From NCBI GenBank assembly GCA_003223775.1, contig QHWK01000160.1, forward strand, positions 1 through 7,430: a DNA stretch of 7,430 nt. Reading direction: 5' to 3'. Below, in pieces: positions 5,597 to 7,430 of the stretch. The DNA is from Acidobacteriota bacterium (GTDB lineage: Bacteria > Acidobacteriota > Vicinamibacteria > Vicinamibacterales > CAVVIG01). A program made the translations under genes and the position numbers. The notes under the pieces were generated by a model that was given only the letters and a program-made list of their open reading frames with translations, searched no databases and was not told where the DNA came from. Position 1 is the stretch's first letter. Every line of letters begins with the position of its first letter.

Positions 5597-6894
5597 ATGA
5601 ACCCGTCGAGCCGGTCATCACGACACGCGCGCGTCTGGCCTCTCCTCTTCATGGGATGCCTTGCAGGCACCGGACTCGCCAGCGCGCTCGTCGGCGCGCA
5701 GCAGAACTCGGTGCACCCGCAGCCGCGCGCCGAGGAGCTGCCCCGTCCATCAAAGGCTACCGCCAACCCGAATCGACGAGTGCCGCAACCCGAGGGGATC
5801 TTGCCGAAGGTCCCCGCCGGATTCTCAGTGGCGAGCTACGCGGAGCTGCCCGCGGCGTCTTTGCCGACGGTACCACGGCGCCGGCTCCGGCACCGCCGCC
5901 CGCCGCGGCAGACGGGCGGCCAGCACCGGTCCTGGGGGTCCTCGAAGGTCCGCAATCGCTCGTGGCCAACCCACCTGCCTGCACTCCGCCGCCGGACTAC
6001 CAGCGCCGTGGTCCGGGCGGACTGCGTCTGCCGTTCGGCCTCGCATTCCACGGCGACTACCTGTACGTCGGCAACACCGACTCGATCGTCCGATTCGCGT
6101 ATCGGAGGGGCGACCTGGGGGCGCGGGGCGCGCCGGAGAAGCTGCTCGACTTGCCGACCGGGGGACACTCGACCCGCAACATCGTATTCAATCGCTCCGG
6201 AACGAAGCTGTACATCGCGGTGGGTTCGGCATCGAACAGCGACGCGGGAGAAGACTGCCGCCGCGCGGCCATTCTGGAAGCAAACCCCGACGGCACCGGC
6301 GCTCGGATCTTCGCGTCGGGCATTCGCAATCCCGTGGGACTGACGCTGCAGCCCGGAACCGACGTGGTGTGGGCCGCGACCAACGAACGGGACAACCTTG
6401 GCGACAATCTGGTGCCCGACTACGCGACAACGGTGAAGGACGGTGGGTTCTACGGCTGGCCTTATTCCTACATCGGCCGCCACTACGATCCGAAGTACGT
6501 CGGAGCGTTCCCCGATCTCGTCGGCCGGGCGATCGTGCCGGATGTGCTCCTGCCGGCGCATTCTGCGGCGCTTGGCATGACGTTCTACACCAGCTCGCAG
6601 TTCCCCCAGCGATACCGCAACGGCGGGTTCGTGGCGCTGCACGGATCGTGGAACCGAACGGTCGCATCGGGGTACCGAGTGGCGTTCTTTCCGATGGCGA
6701 ACGGTAAGCCGGGCCCGATCGAAGACTTCCTGGTCGGCTTCCTGGCCTCCACAGGCGAGAACGCTACACCCGTTGAGCAGTGGGGACGTCCGGTGGGCGT
6801 GACCGTCGCTCCCGACGGCGCGCTCCTCGTCTCCGACGACAGCGGCAACCGGATCTGGAGGATTGCTGCGTCGACCGCTACACGAGGACGATGA
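5597..6894 (+). pseudogene. PQQ-dependent sugar (sorbosone) dehydrogenase-like gene, deleted and frameshifted
   Basis: The start ATG at 5597 has GGAG at 5586-5589. The first 86 codons give an export signal (HARVWPLLFMGCLAGTGLAS, then ALVGA-QQ) and PKVPAGFSVASYAELPA. There the frame breaks: from 5851 the protein continues one frame over as RGVFADG and runs to the TGA at 6892-6894. By memory of relatives, about 30-40 residues between ELPA and ARGVFA (the first blade, about RWMVYAPNGDLFV) are also missing, so a deletion not divisible by three is the simplest cause. The rest is a beta-propeller of the soluble glucose/sorbosone dehydrogenase type: GGHSTRN (His codon 6166-6168), GIRNPVGL (Arg-Asn, 6325-6330, like the PQQ-site pair of soluble glucose dehydrogenase), GGFYGWPYSYIG, VALHGSWNR, QWGRPVGV and LLVSDDSGNRIWRI. 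It is periplasmic if made. An assembly error is possible. Confidence 0.82.
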
Positions 6895-6921
6895 CCGACA
6901 GGCGACGCTCACGGGTATCCT

Positions 6922-7024
6922 GTCCCTACTGAAAACTCGATCGGGCTGGATTTCAAAGTCGAGAGACTGGTGCGCGGCTTCGGTGTCGTGCGACGAGTGA
7001 CCGCGATCGGCAGACCCGCTTCGA
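6922..7024. repeat. dispersed intergenic repeat, copy 2
   Basis: Second copy of the element at 2210-2310, same orientation, 4.7 kb away and 27 bases after the dehydrogenase stop. The conserved blocks are 6922-6946 and 6991-7024. The copies differ in the middle and by two bases in length. The left block overlaps the right arm of a weak GACAGG/CCTGTC inverted repeat (6897-6902, 6919-6924) behind the dehydrogenase gene, so the element might contribute to its 3' end. That is speculative. Confidence 0.72.
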
Positions 7025-7138
7025 TTCGGAATTTCATTTTCAGCCGCACGGCGGCCCGGGCACGCGATCTGCCGCCGCGTCACTCTCGATACAGTCGTAC
7101 CGTTTATGGTCAACTAACCGGACCCGCCGGCCTGTAGC

Positions 7139-7430
7139 CATCTATTTCGCGACCGTCGCCTGAGACACGCTCCAGTCACAATTTCAGTCGCTCGCCGCGA
7201 ATTTCGTGGTGCGCCCGAGAGCGAATTCTCCTGCGCCATTGTCCGAATCGAAGCGTGGACATCCGCGGCGACGGGCCGGTCGCCCGATGCGTCGACGACT
7301 TTTCCACGTCCAAACACGAAATCATGGCGACGCGAGGCGATGACGGTCTCTGGCTTCACGATCACGAGTGCCGTTCGCCGGCGGCTCCACCGGCGTGACA
7401 GCCAGGGCCAGAGCCATCGATCCGCTTTCG
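7139..7430 (-). pseudogene. integrase-core transposase remnant, multiply frameshifted
   Basis: Reading the minus strand from the window end, family motifs appear in order but in changing frames. These are VIVKPETVIA (about 7365-7336), WTWKSRRRIGRP (7312-7277), VAADVHASIRTMAQENSLSG then APR (about 7275-7205), IRGERLKL with a following stop, and SQATVAK-stop-M (7165-7139), where the stop replaces the Tyr of SQATVAKYM. This matches the N-terminal to middle part of integrase-core transposases (VIVKPETVIAWHRRGF, FWTWKSRHR-GRP, ADVRALIRTMSxANPLWGAP, RIHGELLKLG, VSQATVAKYM). At least three frameshifts and two stops make it dead. The rve catalytic domain is not seen below 7139, and the N-terminal part may continue beyond the window. 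The relic at 1423-1500 is the C-terminus of what looks like the same family. Confidence 0.75.

Noticed and set aside
5656..5850. Upstream extension of the dehydrogenase downstream frame to an ATG at 5656
   Set aside because: Its translation before 5851 has no family similarity, while the frame from 5597 has a signal peptide and the family N-terminal motif; the true gene uses 5597 and is frameshifted.
6897..6924. GACAGG/CCTGTC inverted repeat after the dehydrogenase gene as a terminator
   Set aside because: Six-base stem, 16-base loop and no T-run; recorded only as a weak possibility.
5836..7113. Long (425-codon) open frame on the minus strand opposite the PQQ dehydrogenase gene
   Set aside because: It is the antisense shadow of a GC-rich coding sequence; its translation is Arg/His-rich and without family motifs, while the plus strand carries clear dehydrogenase motifs.
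1..7430. CRISPR array, rRNA, riboswitch or intact tRNA
   Set aside because: No regularly spaced repeats, no rRNA-like sequence and only a 3' tRNA fragment were found on reading both strands.

Overview
The window is GC-rich bacterial DNA with long, codon-biased frames. The protein families (malate synthase, a secreted cyclase-family hydrolase, a sorbosone-dehydrogenase-type PQQ protein, IS1182-like and integrase-core transposases) resemble what I remember from Acidobacteriota, perhaps Vicinamibacteria. That taxonomic guess rests on recollection, not on a marker gene. It looks like a decaying accessory region between metabolic genes: four transposase relics, a tRNA fragment and a frameshifted enzyme gene lie within 7.4 kb.

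Layout. Positions 3-974 (+) hold the C-terminal part of a malate synthase cut by the window edge. Positions 975-1422 hold nothing I can assign. At 1423-1500 (-) is the last ~25 codons of an integrase-core transposase. It abuts an operator/promoter (1536-1573) and a toxin-first HigBA pair (1576-2143). A ~100-bp element at 2210-2310 recurs at 6922-7024. A conserved hypothetical gene lies at 2362-2793 (-). An IS1182-like element with putative terminal inverted repeats (2822-3692) carries a transposase broken by an internal deletion and a 2-base frameshift. At 3857-3902 the sequence is the 3' part of a tRNA-Asn, from the anticodon loop to CCA, without its 5' half: the usual footprint of an integrative element at the end of a tRNA gene. 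By tRNA orientation, the inserted DNA (including higBA and the IS) would lie to its left, and the original chromosome resumes with the T-run at 3904.

To the right, 3911-4257 holds nothing recognisable. At 4258-4491 (+) is the C-terminal half of a second kind of integrase-core transposase whose catalytic motif contains an expanded GCCAAT hexamer. A good promoter (TTGACA, 16 bp, CATACT) then drives a two-gene unit: a secreted cyclase/kynurenine-formamidase-like hydrolase (4589-5578) and, 18 bases later, a PQQ-dependent sugar dehydrogenase-like gene (5597-6894) disrupted near 5851 by a small deletion and frameshift. The window ends with repeat copy 2 and a heavily frameshifted transposase relic (7139-7430, -).

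Function. The malate synthase belongs to the glyoxylate bypass. HigBA probably acts as an addiction module of the integrated segment. The cyclase and dehydrogenase look like a periplasmic catabolic pair whose second member is now probably non-functional. I found no CRISPR array, rRNA, intact tRNA or clearly novel multi-gene system. The most informative signals are the tRNA-Asn scar, the dispersed repeat pair and the microsatellite inside the transposase relic.
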